The translations under genes and the position numbers were made by a program. A DNA stretch of 64,000 nucleotides from a bacterium GBS-1 (lineage in GTDB: Bacteria; Synergistota; GBS-1): positions 268,792-332,791 of the forward strand of contig LEKQ01000001.1 in NCBI GenBank assembly GCA_001443005.1. The letters are read 5' to 3'. Below are positions 45,036 through 53,305 of this stretch, in pieces. Below the pieces are notes generated by a model that saw only the letters and a program-made list of their open reading frames with translations, was not told the origin of the DNA and did no database searches. Position 1 is the stretch's first letter, and each line of letters opens with the position of its first letter.

Positions 45036-46835
45036 TCACTCCTCCTTTATAGCTTTAACTGGACAAACCTGAACACAAACACCACAATCTACACAAAATC
45101 TATAATCTATCATAGCTTTTCTCTTATCCTCATCAAAGGTTAAACCTGGGCAAACAAACTCATTTAAGCAATACTTGCAACCCGTGCAAAGACTTTCATC
45201 AACGTATATTCTTTTATCATAATGCTTTCCCTCAATAAGCTTGCATGGGTGCTTCGCTATCACAACGGCAACCCTTTCTTCCCTTTTAACGTAATCCCAT
45301 GCTTCCTTCAAAGTAGATATGGTTTTAGAAACATCATAGGGATCAACTACCTTTACAAACTTAACGCCACATCCCTCAACGAGCTTAACCAAGTCTATCT
45401 TCTCTCCCTCTTTCATGAGATTAACTCCTGTTTCAGGTGTCGGTTGCCCTCCAGTCATAGCAGTGGTGCTATTATCGAGAATGAAGAGAATGAACTTATG
45501 CTTATTATAAACTGCGTTTATTAAACCAGGAACACCCATATGATAGAACGTGGAATCTCCAATCGTAGAAACTATGGGAGTCCCATCTCTTAAGGAGACA
45601 CTAAAACCAGACCCCATTGTAACCGCTCCTCCCATACACATAACGCTATCAACGGCTTTTTGATTTATACCTAAGGTGTAGCAACCGATGTCGCTGGGAT
45701 ACACTCCTTTAGGAAAAGCTTTTCTCATGGCAAAGAAGGAAGCACGGTGAGGGCATCCAGGACATAATATAGGCTTCCTCGCCTTAATTCCTATTGAAGA
45801 AAGGACTTCGTCATATCCAGGTATATCTGCATCGAATTTAAGGCCGAGCTTCTTGGAAAGTACCCCCATTATAACTTCAGGAGTAAGCTCACCTGCTGAA
45901 GGGACCTCTCCATTCCACTTACCCAAAACCCTATGTTTATCGGGCAACTGCATTTCTATCACAGGATAAGTTTCCTCAAAAACAATAACCTCATCGCACA
46001 GGGATAGAAATTCACTTAAAGCCTCTCCATCCAAAGGAAAGACTCTACCCACCTTAAGTAGGGGAAGATCTATAGAGTATCTATCAAACATATCTTTAAC
46101 TATAGCGTAGCTAACGCCACTCGCTATAACTCCCAAACTTGACTTACGATAATTCTCTAACTTAGTGAAAGGATCCCTCTCTTTTGCTATGCTTTTCACC
46201 TTCTCGTTCAGCTTTTCATGGTGCTTTCTCCTTATAGCAGGTAAACAAACCCATCTTTCAGCATCTTTAACGAACTTACCACTCCTGAAATTAGATGGTA
46301 TCTTCTCTACCTCCACATTCTGCCTAGCATGACATACCCTTAAACCTGGTCTAACCATAACCAGAATAGCATATTTCTCCGAGAAATCAAAAGCAAACTT
46401 CACCATTTTCTTTGCCTCTTGAGGAGACGAGGGGTCAAACACGGGAACCTTAGCCATCATCGCAGCAAACCTGCTATCCTGCTCCGTTTGCGAGCTATGA
46501 GGCCCAGGGTCATCAGCGGATATGACCACAAAACCTCCAGCAAGATCATTGTAAGCTACACTCATAAATGGATCATAAGCCACATTAAGCCCAACTTGCT
46601 TCATGGAAACGGCAGCACGTTTGCCAGCAAAAGCTGCTGTAGCTGCTATCTCAAAAGCAACCTTTTCATTTACACACCACTCAACCACAGCATCTATCCC
46701 CTCTTCTTTGTAGAATTTTGCGACAGCAGGCAAAATTTCAGAAGAAGGCGTTCCAGGATAAGAAGTTACCACATCAGCACAACTTTCCACTATCCCCCGA
46801 GCTATAGCTTCGTTTCCAAGCAAAAGCCTTTCCAC
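45036..46835 (-). CDS. iorA: Indolepyruvate:ferredoxin oxidoreductase alpha subunit
   Basis: A 599-residue TPP enzyme. Features include the YPGTPSSEILPA start, the TPP-binding GDSTFYHMGVPGLINAVYN (about 421-439) and a C-terminal ferredoxin domain with two clusters (CTGCKYCLNEFVCPG, FCVDCGVCVQVCPVKAI). It starts GTG at 46835, sharing one base with the stop of the thioesterase gene (TAGTG). Confidence 0.95.
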   Translation of the reverse strand: MERLLLGNEAIARGIVESCADVVTSYPGTPSSEILPAVAKFYKEEGIDAVVEWCVNEKVAFEIAATAAFAGKRAAVSMKQVGLNVAYDPFMSVAYNDLAGGFVVISADDPGPHSSQTEQDSRFAAMMAKVPVFDPSSPQEAKKMVKFAFDFSEKYAILVMVRPGLRVCHARQNVEVEKIPSNFRSGKFVKDAERWVCLPAIRRKHHEKLNEKVKSIAKERDPFTKLENYRKSSLGVIASGVSYAIVKDMFDRYSIDLPLLKVGRVFPLDGEALSEFLSLCDEVIVFEETYPVIEMQLPDKHRVLGKWNGEVPSAGELTPEVIMGVLSKKLGLKFDADIPGYDEVLSSIGIKARKPILCPGCPHRASFFAMRKAFPKGVYPSDIGCYTLGINQKAVDSVMCMGGAVTMGSGFSVSLRDGTPIVSTIGDSTFYHMGVPGLINAVYNKHKFILFILDNSTTAMTGGQPTPETGVNLMKEGEKIDLVKLVEGCGVKFVKVVDPYDVSKTISTLKEAWDYVKREERVAVVIAKHPCKLIEGKHYDKRIYVDESLCTGCKYCLNEFVCPGLTFDEDKRKAMIDYRFCVDCGVCVQVCPVKAIKEE

Positions 46836-47236
46836 TATGGTTCAGCCTCCTTTCTAAACAGGGAAAGAAAATCATTAGGAACCCGAATCATCTTACCACT
46901 TTTATCCACAAAGCAGTGCTTTGTCCTCCCAAGAGCGATAAGTTTACCATCACGTTCAACCCTGTAATAGAAGCTAACATAAAAATCGGTAAGCTCTTCT
47001 ACCCCTACCTTAAGAGTTAAAAGATCATCATAAAAAGCAGGTGATTTATACCTACACCATGATTCAACAGCCGGCATGAAGATGCCTCTCCTTTCAAACT
47101 CAGCATAAGGCATCCCTAAACTCCTACATAACTCAGTTCTTCCAACCTCAAACCAATCAAGATATCTCGCATAATAAACTACTCCCATCTTATCGGTTTC
47201 ACCATATCTAACACGCAAATTAATTTCTATCTCCAT
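46835..47236 (-). CDS. YbgC/FcbC-type acyl-CoA thioesterase
   Basis: A 133-residue 4HBT hot-dog protein: VRYGETDKMGVVYYARYLDWFE (about 8-29) with the catalytic aspartate in the YARYLDWFE segment, and later SFYYRVERDGKLIALGRTKH. It hydrolyses acyl-CoA or aryl-CoA thioesters. Next to iorA, release of aryl acids from their CoA esters is plausible but not shown. Confidence 0.88.
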   Translation of the reverse strand: MEIEINLRVRYGETDKMGVVYYARYLDWFEVGRTELCRSLGMPYAEFERRGIFMPAVESWCRYKSPAFYDDLLTLKVGVEELTDFYVSFYYRVERDGKLIALGRTKHCFVDKSGKMIRVPNDFLSLFRKEAEP

Positions 47237-47261
47237 TATAATTTTCCTCCCCTATAAAATG

Positions 47262-47542
47262 AACCGTGGTCGTGCACCCATCTTCGATCCCCCATCCCAG
47301 GACGTTTCCCAACGTCAGGCTCCAGCCAAGCACCCCCGTGGCACCCAGAGATTACTGCTTACCGTTGCTCCCTTCCGGGCCTGGCGGGGTTCACAGCTCT
47401 CTGCCGCACGGGACCCAGCCTTCAACACCCTCCTGCTTGAGACAGCTCCTAAAACGGGAGACCTCTGATGGGAATTCAACCCCGCTTTAGCGGATTGCGG
47501 GTTCAGGGCACCGCTACCTCCCCATCTAGCACGACCACGGTT
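47262..47542 (-). ncRNA. ffs: Signal recognition particle RNA, large bacterial (Alu-containing) type
   Basis: About 280 bases closed by AACCGTGGTCGTGC / GCACGACCACGGTT at the two ends. Read on the minus strand it has the Alu-like GCTAGATGGGGAGGTAGC and GGTGCCCTGAACCCGCAATC near the 5' end and the S-domain apex CCAGGCCCGGAAGGGAGCA. This is the Firmicutes-type scRNA form with the Alu domain rather than the short 4.5S form. It lies 13 bases after tRNA-Ser(GGA) and is probably cotranscribed with the tRNAs. Open frames across it are shadows. Confidence 0.95.
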
Positions 47543-47555
47543 CTTATAATCTAAA

Positions 47556-47647
47556 TGGCGGAGAGGGAGGGATTTGAACCCCCGGGGCGGGATCAACCGC
47601 CCACTCGCTCTCCAGGCGAGCGCCTTCGACCGCTCAGCCACCTCTCC
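47556..47647 (-). tRNA. tRNA-Ser (anticodon GGA)
   Basis: A 92-base class II tRNA with acceptor GGAGAGG/CCTCTCC, discriminator G and encoded CCA. Anticodon stem CTCGC/GCGAG with loop CTGGAGA gives GGA, reading UCC and UCU. The long variable arm is present. Confidence 0.95.
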
Positions 47648-47663
47648 GCATACAGTCTACTTT

Positions 47664-47757
47664 TGGCGGAGAGAGCGAGATTTGAACTCGCGAGGCGACC
47701 CTGAAGCCGCCTACTCGATTTCGAATCGAGCGCCTTTGACCCCTCGGCCATCTCTCC
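47664..47757 (-). tRNA. tRNA-Ser (anticodon CGA)
   Basis: A 94-base class II tRNA: acceptor GGAGAGA/TCTCTCC, G73 and encoded CCA. Anticodon stem CTCGA/TCGAG with loop TTCGAAA gives CGA, reading UCG. It follows tadA by 3 bases on the same strand. Confidence 0.95.
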
Positions 47758-47760
47758 GCC

Positions 47761-48231
47761 TTACCTTCGCCTCCTTGAGAAAAAATCCCTTAAGAGCTCT
47801 CTGCTCTCTTCTGCTAAAACCCCTCCCCTTACTTCAACAAAATGGTTTAAACTATCATGCTGAAGCAGGTTCATAACGCTACCTGCTGCTCCAGCTTTTG
47901 GGTCAGCCAAGCCATAAACGAGACGTTTGATCCTCGCCTGAACCATCGCACCCGCACACATAGGACAAGGTTCAAGTGTTACATAAATCACAAGGTCCAC
48001 CAAACGCCATGTTCTAAGCTTTGAGGAGACCTCTTTTATAATTAAAAGCTCCGCATGTGCAAGAGGATCTTGCAGTTGCTCTCTCCTATTATGAGCCCTA
48101 GCTACAACCTCATCTCCTATAACCCCTATCGCTCCAACAGGAACCTCGTCCTCAGCTGCAGCCTTTTTAGCCTCCTCAAGAGCAATCCTCATAAAACACT
48201 CATCTTTATCTATAACACCCATCTCTACCAA
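47761..48231 (-). CDS. tadA: tRNA-specific adenosine deaminase TadA
   Basis: A 156-residue zinc deaminase: HAELLIIKEV (catalytic His-Ala-Glu, about 58-67) and LEPCPMCAGAMVQARI. TadA converts A34 to inosine in tRNA-Arg(ACG). The start could be TTG 48231, ATG 48222 or ATG 48192. The TTG lies 6 bases after the encoded CCA of tRNA-Arg(ACG), its own substrate, and the gene ends 3 bases before tRNA-Ser(CGA). Confidence 0.93.
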   Translation of the reverse strand: MVEMGVIDKDECFMRIALEEAKKAAAEDEVPVGAIGVIGDEVVARAHNRREQLQDPLAHAELLIIKEVSSKLRTWRLVDLVIYVTLEPCPMCAGAMVQARIKRLVYGLADPKAGAAGSVMNLLQHDSLNHFVEVRGGVLAEESRELLRDFFSRRRR

Positions 48232-48236
48232 TTCAT

Positions 48237-48313
48237 TGGCGCGCCCGGGAGGACTTGAACCCCCAGCCCGTGGATCCGTAGTCCACTGCTCTATCCAGTT
48301 GAGCTACGGGCGC
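48237..48313 (-). tRNA. tRNA-Arg (anticodon ACG)
   Basis: A 77-base tRNA with acceptor GCGCCCG/CGGGCGC, G73 and encoded CCA. Anticodon stem GTGGA/TCCAC with loop CTACGGA gives ACG; A34 would be deaminated to inosine by the adjacent TadA so that CGU, CGC and CGA are read. Confidence 0.96.
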
Positions 48314-48321
48314 GCTATTAA

Positions 48322-48411
48322 TGGCGGTGAGGGAGGGATTCGAACCCTCGAGAGGGATTACCTCTACTCGCTTAGCAGGCGAGCGCCTTCGACCTACTCG
48401 GCCACCTCACC
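48322..48411 (-). tRNA. tRNA-Ser (anticodon GCT)
   Basis: A 90-base class II tRNA with acceptor GGTGAGG/CCTCACC and CCA encoded. Anticodon stem CTCGC/GCGAG with loop CTGCTAA gives GCT, reading AGC and AGU. It is the first gene of the stable-RNA/tadA cluster. Confidence 0.95.
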
Positions 48412-48429
48412 ATTCACCGTTCTTAAAGA

Positions 48430-48458
48430 ATTGTATCAAGCCACAGAATGATTGTCAA
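48430..48458 (-). promoter_or_regulatory. Strong sigma-70-type promoter of the tRNA/tadA/SRP cluster
   Basis: Minus strand TTGACA (48458-48453), exactly 17 bases, TACAAT (48435-48430), 18 bases before the first tRNA. The near-perfect match is expected of a stable-RNA promoter and suggests one transcript from 48.42 kb down to 47.26 kb. Confidence 0.8.
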
Positions 48459-48527
48459 GGTATTAGAAGTCCTGCTAAAATTTTATAGTGATCCGCCAAA
48501 ATAACTCTTGTATTAAAGGGAAGAGAT

Positions 48528-49541
48528 GTGATAATCTTTATCATAGAAAACTTACACGAAAGGGGGGGCGGAAATCTGGAAGTAAAGATACTCATAGTAG
48601 ATGATAGCAAGCTTATAAGATCCCTTCTTAAAACCACATTAGAGTCAGAGCTAAACTGTATAATCGACGAAGCAAAAGATGGAGAAGAAGCTTTATTTAG
48701 AGCGAAACTTGGCGGTCATGATCTTATAATATTAGACATATTTCTGCCAGATGTACTCGGTATAAACCTGATAAATCAACTAATCGATATAGAGAAAGAC
48801 TGGGTTCCCATAATAATGATAACCTCGGCCGAAGACAAAAACTTATTAAAGGAAGCCCTTGAGAAAGGAGCAATAGACTATATAAGAAAGCCCTTTGATG
48901 ACGTTGAAATCTTAGCAAGAGTTAAGGCAGCCCTAAGAACTAAGAAGCTTTATAACGATCTAAAGGAAGCAAACGAAGCACTCAAAGAGATGGCAATAAC
49001 TGATGATCTAACTAAGCTCTATAACCGAAGATATGTAATGAGCATACTTGGAATAGAGTTTAGGAGAAGCAAAAGGTACAAAACACCCTTGTCCATCATA
49101 ATTGGAGACATAGATCGCTTCAAGAACATAAATGATAGATTTGGACATCTAATGGGTGACGAAGTTCTTAAAAATTGCGCGAGGATAATAAAGGAAAACA
49201 TAAGAGAAATAGATATAGCAGGAAGATATGGTGGAGAGGAGTTTTTAGTAATTTTGCCCAATACCCCTCTTGATGGCGCTGTTATAGTAGCCGAAAGATT
49301 AAGATGCAAAGTAAGCCAATATTCTATAGAGGTTCCATGCGAGGAAAAACCAATACGTATAACTATGAGTTTTGGCGTTTGCTCCTACCCAGAAGCAAAG
49401 ATAGAAACCGAAGAAGATATGCTAAAAGCTGCAGATGAAGCCCTTTACATATCAAAGCAAGAGAGCAGGAATCAAACGACCTTTTACATTCACGGGCGCT
49501 TTATAACTATCCCTAAGGAGGCAATCAGAAGTGAAGCTTAA
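48528..49541 (+). CDS. Response regulator with GGDEF (diguanylate cyclase) output
   Basis: Residues 18-135 form a receiver domain (ILIVDDSKLIRSLLKTTLES, phosphoacceptor aspartate in DLIILDIFLPD, YIRKPFD). Residues 160-320 are a GGDEF domain with DDLTKLYNRRY and the intact active-site motif GRYGGEEFLVILP. Phosphorylation should control c-di-GMP synthesis. The given start is GTG at 48528 with AAAGGG before it; a second site (GGGGGGG before a CTG at 48576) also exists. No histidine kinase is nearby. Confidence 0.9.
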   Translation: MIIFIIENLHERGGGNLEVKILIVDDSKLIRSLLKTTLESELNCIIDEAKDGEEALFRAKLGGHDLIILDIFLPDVLGINLINQLIDIEKDWVPIIMITSAEDKNLLKEALEKGAIDYIRKPFDDVEILARVKAALRTKKLYNDLKEANEALKEMAITDDLTKLYNRRYVMSILGIEFRRSKRYKTPLSIIIGDIDRFKNINDRFGHLMGDEVLKNCARIIKENIREIDIAGRYGGEEFLVILPNTPLDGAVIVAERLRCKVSQYSIEVPCEEKPIRITMSFGVCSYPEAKIETEEDMLKAADEALYISKQESRNQTTFYIHGRFITIPKEAIRSEA

Positions 49542-50298
49542 AGAAGGAGACATGGTATTGCTCTTTTCTGCGGATGGAACATCTTTTTTAACCGTTATCT
49601 CGAGGAAAAAGCTCTCAACCCACCTTGGAGAATTAAACTTAGAAGATGCTCTAGAAAAAAGTTATGGCGATTTCATAGAAACGCACAAAGGGGAAAAACT
49701 CTTCCTAATTAAGCCACCTGTGGGTGAATTCATAAGAAGATTAAAAAGACAAACACAAATCATATTCCCAAAGGAAGCGGGATATATACTAATGTATTTG
49801 GATATATTCCCTGGAGCAAAAGTGATAGAATGCGGAACAGGGAGTGGATCGCTAACTACCGTATTAGCTCACTTCGTCGGAGAAAATGGGAAGGTGTTCT
49901 CTTATGAAAGAAGAGAGGAGTTTGCATCCCTCGCCGAAGAGAACCTTAAGAAGTGGGGAATCAGGGAGAGGGTAGAAATCAAGTTAAAGGACATAGAGGA
50001 TGGGTTTGAGGAAGAGGGAGTAGACGCGGTATTCCTCGACCTCCCAAACCCCTGGGACTACTTGAAACAGGTTAAGAAGGCTCTCCTGCCGGGAAGACAC
50101 CTAGGAGCCATATGTCCTACCTTCAACCAACTTGAAAAGCTAGTCGAAAGCCTTAAGAAAGAGGGGTTTATCTGGATAAGAGCCATGGAGCTACTAAAGC
50201 GAGACATACGTCCGTCGCCGGGCAAGATAAGACCTGAAGATAATATGATAGCTCATACAGGATTTCTCGTTTTCGCCACCTTGATCAATGAAAAATAA
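49531..50298 (+). CDS. trmI: tRNA (adenine-58-N1) methyltransferase TrmI
   Basis: A 255-residue SAM-dependent methyltransferase of the TrmI family that makes m1A58 in the tRNA T-loop. The family opening is seen as KLKEGDMVLLFSADGTSFL, and the SAM loop as VIECGTGSGSLTTVLAHFVG (about 97-116) with VFLDLPNPWDYLKQVK. It starts GTG at 49531 with AAGGAGG upstream and overlaps the response regulator by 11 bases. Confidence 0.93.
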   Translation: MKLKEGDMVLLFSADGTSFLTVISRKKLSTHLGELNLEDALEKSYGDFIETHKGEKLFLIKPPVGEFIRRLKRQTQIIFPKEAGYILMYLDIFPGAKVIECGTGSGSLTTVLAHFVGENGKVFSYERREEFASLAEENLKKWGIRERVEIKLKDIEDGFEEEGVDAVFLDLPNPWDYLKQVKKALLPGRHLGAICPTFNQLEKLVESLKKEGFIWIRAMELLKRDIRPSPGKIRPEDNMIAHTGFLVFATLINEK

Positions 50299-50848
50299 GA
50301 TACTACTGCACATATGTTGTGCCCCAGATGCAACCTATCCTTTTACAGTGCTATCAAAGGAATTTGAGGTAATGGGCTACTTCTACGGTTCTAATATACA
50401 TCCCAAAGATGAATATGATAAAAGATTAGAAGCGGTGGTTAAGCTTTCCAAAGCATGGAGCTTTCCAACCATGGTTGACAAGTATGATCCCCAAAGATGG
50501 CTTAAAGAAGTTGAAGGGCTTGAAAATGAACCGGAAGGTGGTAAAAGATGTCAAAGATGCTTCTACATTCAACTTAAAAGGGCAACGGAAATAGCCAAAG
50601 AGGAAAACATCGCTATCTTCACAACTACTTTAACCATAAGTCCTCATAAAGATGTAAAATTGATAAATGAGATAGGTAAAGAGCTTGCAAAAGAAGCAGG
50701 ACTTATATTCTTGGATATTGTTTTTAGAAAAAAGGGAGGATTTAAAAGAAGCGTAGAACTAAGCAAGGAATTGGGGCTCTATAGACAGAACTATTGTGGT
50801 TGTGTATTCAGCCTTAAAGGGGGGGAGAAGGGAGATGGAACTGGGTAA
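50288..50848 (+). CDS. queH: Epoxyqueuosine reductase QueH
   Basis: A 186-residue QueH (DUF208) that reduces epoxyqueuosine to queuosine in tRNA. Iron and cluster cysteines are in LLHICCAPDATYP (8-9), GGKRCQRCFY and YCGCVFS, as expected. It overlaps trmI by 11 bases and the next gene by 14 bases. Confidence 0.93.
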   Translation: MKNKILLHICCAPDATYPFTVLSKEFEVMGYFYGSNIHPKDEYDKRLEAVVKLSKAWSFPTMVDKYDPQRWLKEVEGLENEPEGGKRCQRCFYIQLKRATEIAKEENIAIFTTTLTISPHKDVKLINEIGKELAKEAGLIFLDIVFRKKGGFKRSVELSKELGLYRQNYCGCVFSLKGGEKGDGTG

Positions 50849-51791
50849 ACTTTCTCCAAAGATAATAGAAAAGATCATATTCCCCTATCTTGGTGCTTCT
50901 AATCCTCGTATAGAACTCGGACCTGGAATAGGAGAAGATGCTGCTGTAATAAACATCGAGGGAGAAAAGTACATCGTAGCATCCTCAGATCCTATAGTAG
51001 GTGTTGATGAGGAACCCGGATTCTATTTGGTTCACGTGAATGCGAATGATGTTGCCTCCAAAGGTGGAGACCCCTCCTTCTTTCTAACTACAATTATAGT
51101 CCCACAAAGTTGGACTGAGGAAGATTTAGAAAATCTATCCAAGGAGATAGATAGAGAATGCAAAAAATTAGGCATAGCGCTCATTGGAGGACATACGGAG
51201 GTAACGAGAAAGTTTGATTATCCTATCTTAGTTGGAACGATGTTTGGCTTCGCCCCCAAAGTTATGAATGCGAAAAACATAAGGCCTGGAGATAAGATAG
51301 TTTTAACCAAAGGAGCTGGAATAGAGGGCGCTTCCATACTAGCAAGGGTCTTTAAAGAAAGGCTGCTTAAAAGCCTCGGCCAAAGGGAATTAGAAGAAGC
51401 ACTAGCTCTTAAAAATCTAATCTCAGTTGTAAAAGAAGCCAAGATCCTTAGGAAATGGGCAGTATTCATGCATGATCCCACAGAGGGAGGAATATTAGGC
51501 GGATTAAACGAGTTAAAACTAAGAAGCGGATTGGATATTAGGATAGAAATCGAAAGAATACCTATTTCACCTATAGTTAATAAAGTATGCAAGATTCTTA
51601 ATATAGATCCCCTAAAGCTTATAAGCTCAGGAGCACTCTTAGCGGTAGTCCCGGAAAGTGATGCAGAAAACGCCGTAGCTATGCTTACAACCCATGGGAT
51701 AGAGAGCAAGATAATAGGTGAATTCACCGAAGGCAAGGGAAACCTGCCTTACTCAGAAGGAGATGAACTCTGGAAACTCCTAAGCTGGTAG
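50835..51791 (+). CDS. AIR-synthase/HypE-like protein
   Basis: A 318-residue PurM-fold protein, from the ATG at 50835. It opens KLSPKIIEKIIFPYLGASNP, then GPGIGEDAAVINIEGEKYIV and VHVNANDVASKGGDPSFFLT, and ends with a second domain with MHDPTEGGILGGLNELK. This architecture is the HypE/ThiL-like AIR synthase group. No hydrogenase genes are present, so a HypE role in NiFe hydrogenase assembly is uncertain. Its 3' end overlaps the convergent THEP1 gene by 43 bases. Confidence 0.8.
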   Translation: MELGKLSPKIIEKIIFPYLGASNPRIELGPGIGEDAAVINIEGEKYIVASSDPIVGVDEEPGFYLVHVNANDVASKGGDPSFFLTTIIVPQSWTEEDLENLSKEIDRECKKLGIALIGGHTEVTRKFDYPILVGTMFGFAPKVMNAKNIRPGDKIVLTKGAGIEGASILARVFKERLLKSLGQRELEEALALKNLISVVKEAKILRKWAVFMHDPTEGGILGGLNELKLRSGLDIRIEIERIPISPIVNKVCKILNIDPLKLISSGALLAVVPESDAENAVAMLTTHGIESKIIGEFTEGKGNLPYSEGDELWKLLSW

Positions 51792-52273
51792 AAGAGAAAA
51801 TCCCTATTCTGAAGAGTAACCTCCACTATCTCTACGTCACTCCTTTTCCTTATCGCATTAACTACTGGGTGCTTTATGTTTCCCATAGTAGCTATTAGCC
51901 TTGACTCATCTAAGGCCTTTTCTAAGACGCTTACAAACTTCTTCGAAAATAACTCCATTTTACCTATTTCATCTACAACAAGAAGAGGGGATTTTTGATC
52001 GATCCCCTCTTCCAATTCCCTGATACCAACTTCCTCAAAACCAGCTAAGTTTACACCATATTTACCAACTTTATAAGGCGAAGGAAAACCAAAATAAGCT
52101 AATATAACTTCCCTACCTGAGAGGGTCAAGAGCTTAAACCCAACCCTAACGCCTTTATCCCTGATCTCCTCAGTTAAAAACCCCCTAATACCAGTCATTC
52201 CTTCTATCAATCTCTTTACGAGTGTTGTCTTACCAACTCCCGGTAAACCAGTTAATATTATATGTCTCTTCAT
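51749..52273 (-). CDS. THEP1-type nucleoside triphosphatase
   Basis: A 174-residue P-loop NTPase of the THEP1 family. Motifs: ILTGLPGVGKTTLVKRLIEG (Walker A), GIRGFLTEEIRDKGVRVGF and LLVVDEIGKMELFSKKF (Walker B). Relatives hydrolyse several NTPs and their cell role is not known. It overlaps hom by 4 bases. Confidence 0.9.
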   Translation of the reverse strand: MKRHIILTGLPGVGKTTLVKRLIEGMTGIRGFLTEEIRDKGVRVGFKLLTLSGREVILAYFGFPSPYKVGKYGVNLAGFEEVGIRELEEGIDQKSPLLVVDEIGKMELFSKKFVSVLEKALDESRLIATMGNIKHPVVNAIRKRSDVEIVEVTLQNRDFLFYQLRSFQSSSPSE

Positions 52274-53301
52274 GCTTTACATAGTTTCTTCGCTAAAGAA
52301 ATTAGGTCAGCAAATAAAGCGTAACCAGCTTCTCTCCCACCAGCTCCTTTACCTACTATGGTAACATCTCCTACAGTATCTGTTGAAAAGGTTATAGCGT
52401 TAAGTGTTCCCAGGATATTAGCCAAAGGGTCACTTAGAGGTACTTCCTGAGGCTTAACACTGACTTTCACAACACTCCCATCTTTATAACCTTCGGCTAT
52501 AAGTTTATACCTCTTCCCACGAGATAAAACCCCTTTAACATCCTCAACCTTAAGAGAAGTTATTCCTTCACATTCTATGTCATTTAGCTTTAAGTTTGCT
52601 CCCATAAGAACGTTAGCTAAGATAAGAGCTTTAGCTCCCGCATCCCAACCCTCTACATCCATCGTAGGGTCGGCCTCAGCGTAACCAAGCTCCTGGGCCT
52701 TTCTCAAAGCATCTTCAAAGCTTAAACCCTCTTCCATACGAGTCAAAATATAGTTAGTGGTACCATTAAGTATACCTCTGAAAGAGATTATTTCGCTTTC
52801 AGGTAAACACTCTCTAACCAGATTAAACACAGGAGTCCCCGAAAGCACCACTCCCTCAAAGCGAAGCTCAACTTCATTCATCTCCGCTATTCTCATCAGC
52901 TCTTTAAAATAAAGGAGTATGGGCCCCTTATTCGTGGTCACAACATGCTTTTTAAAGGACAACGCTTCCTTTATATGGGTGAAGGCAGGCTCCCCGCTCC
53001 TTAAATCTGTCCAAGTAGCTTCAAGGATAACGTTAGCATTTGTTTTGCTTATAACTGCAAATGGGTCCATATTAGTTATGACGCTTGGGTACGCCGAAAT
53101 ATCCGACTTAGAAGCGAGATCGAGAACCTTGGCTATGTTTAGGCCATCAGGATCAAAGGCTGAACCTCTGATCTTATCGCAAACTGCAACTACGTTGATC
53201 TTAATCCCCTTAGCTTCAAGATCCTTCTTTTTCTCAAGGAGCAAGCTCAAAAATCCCTGCCCTACGTTACCGCAACCTATAAGAGCAACATTCACTGCCA
53301 C
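52270..53301 (-). CDS. hom: Homoserine dehydrogenase
   Basis: A 343-residue enzyme reducing aspartate semialdehyde to homoserine. It has the NAD(P) loop VALIGCGNVGQGFL, then VVTTNKGPILLYF and FRGILNGTTNYILTRMEEG, and the catalytic segment GYAEADPTMDVEGWDAGAK. It lacks a C-terminal ACT domain, so simple threonine feedback is unlikely. It follows the pseudo-C11 gene by 4 bases; that operon partnership is odd. Confidence 0.93.
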   Translation of the reverse strand: MAVNVALIGCGNVGQGFLSLLLEKKKDLEAKGIKINVVAVCDKIRGSAFDPDGLNIAKVLDLASKSDISAYPSVITNMDPFAVISKTNANVILEATWTDLRSGEPAFTHIKEALSFKKHVVTTNKGPILLYFKELMRIAEMNEVELRFEGVVLSGTPVFNLVRECLPESEIISFRGILNGTTNYILTRMEEGLSFEDALRKAQELGYAEADPTMDVEGWDAGAKALILANVLMGANLKLNDIECEGITSLKVEDVKGVLSRGKRYKLIAEGYKDGSVVKVSVKPQEVPLSDPLANILGTLNAITFSTDTVGDVTIVGKGAGGREAGYALFADLISLAKKLCKA

Positions 53302-53305
53302 TCTC

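Noticed and set aside
47315-47641. Open frames on both strands over the SRP RNA and tRNA-Ser region
   Set aside because: They lie over structured RNA genes and resemble no protein family; the GC-rich RNA simply lacks stops.
50835-51791. HypE in a NiFe hydrogenase maturation operon
   Set aside because: No hyp or hydrogenase genes in the window; kept as AIR-synthase/HypE-like only.
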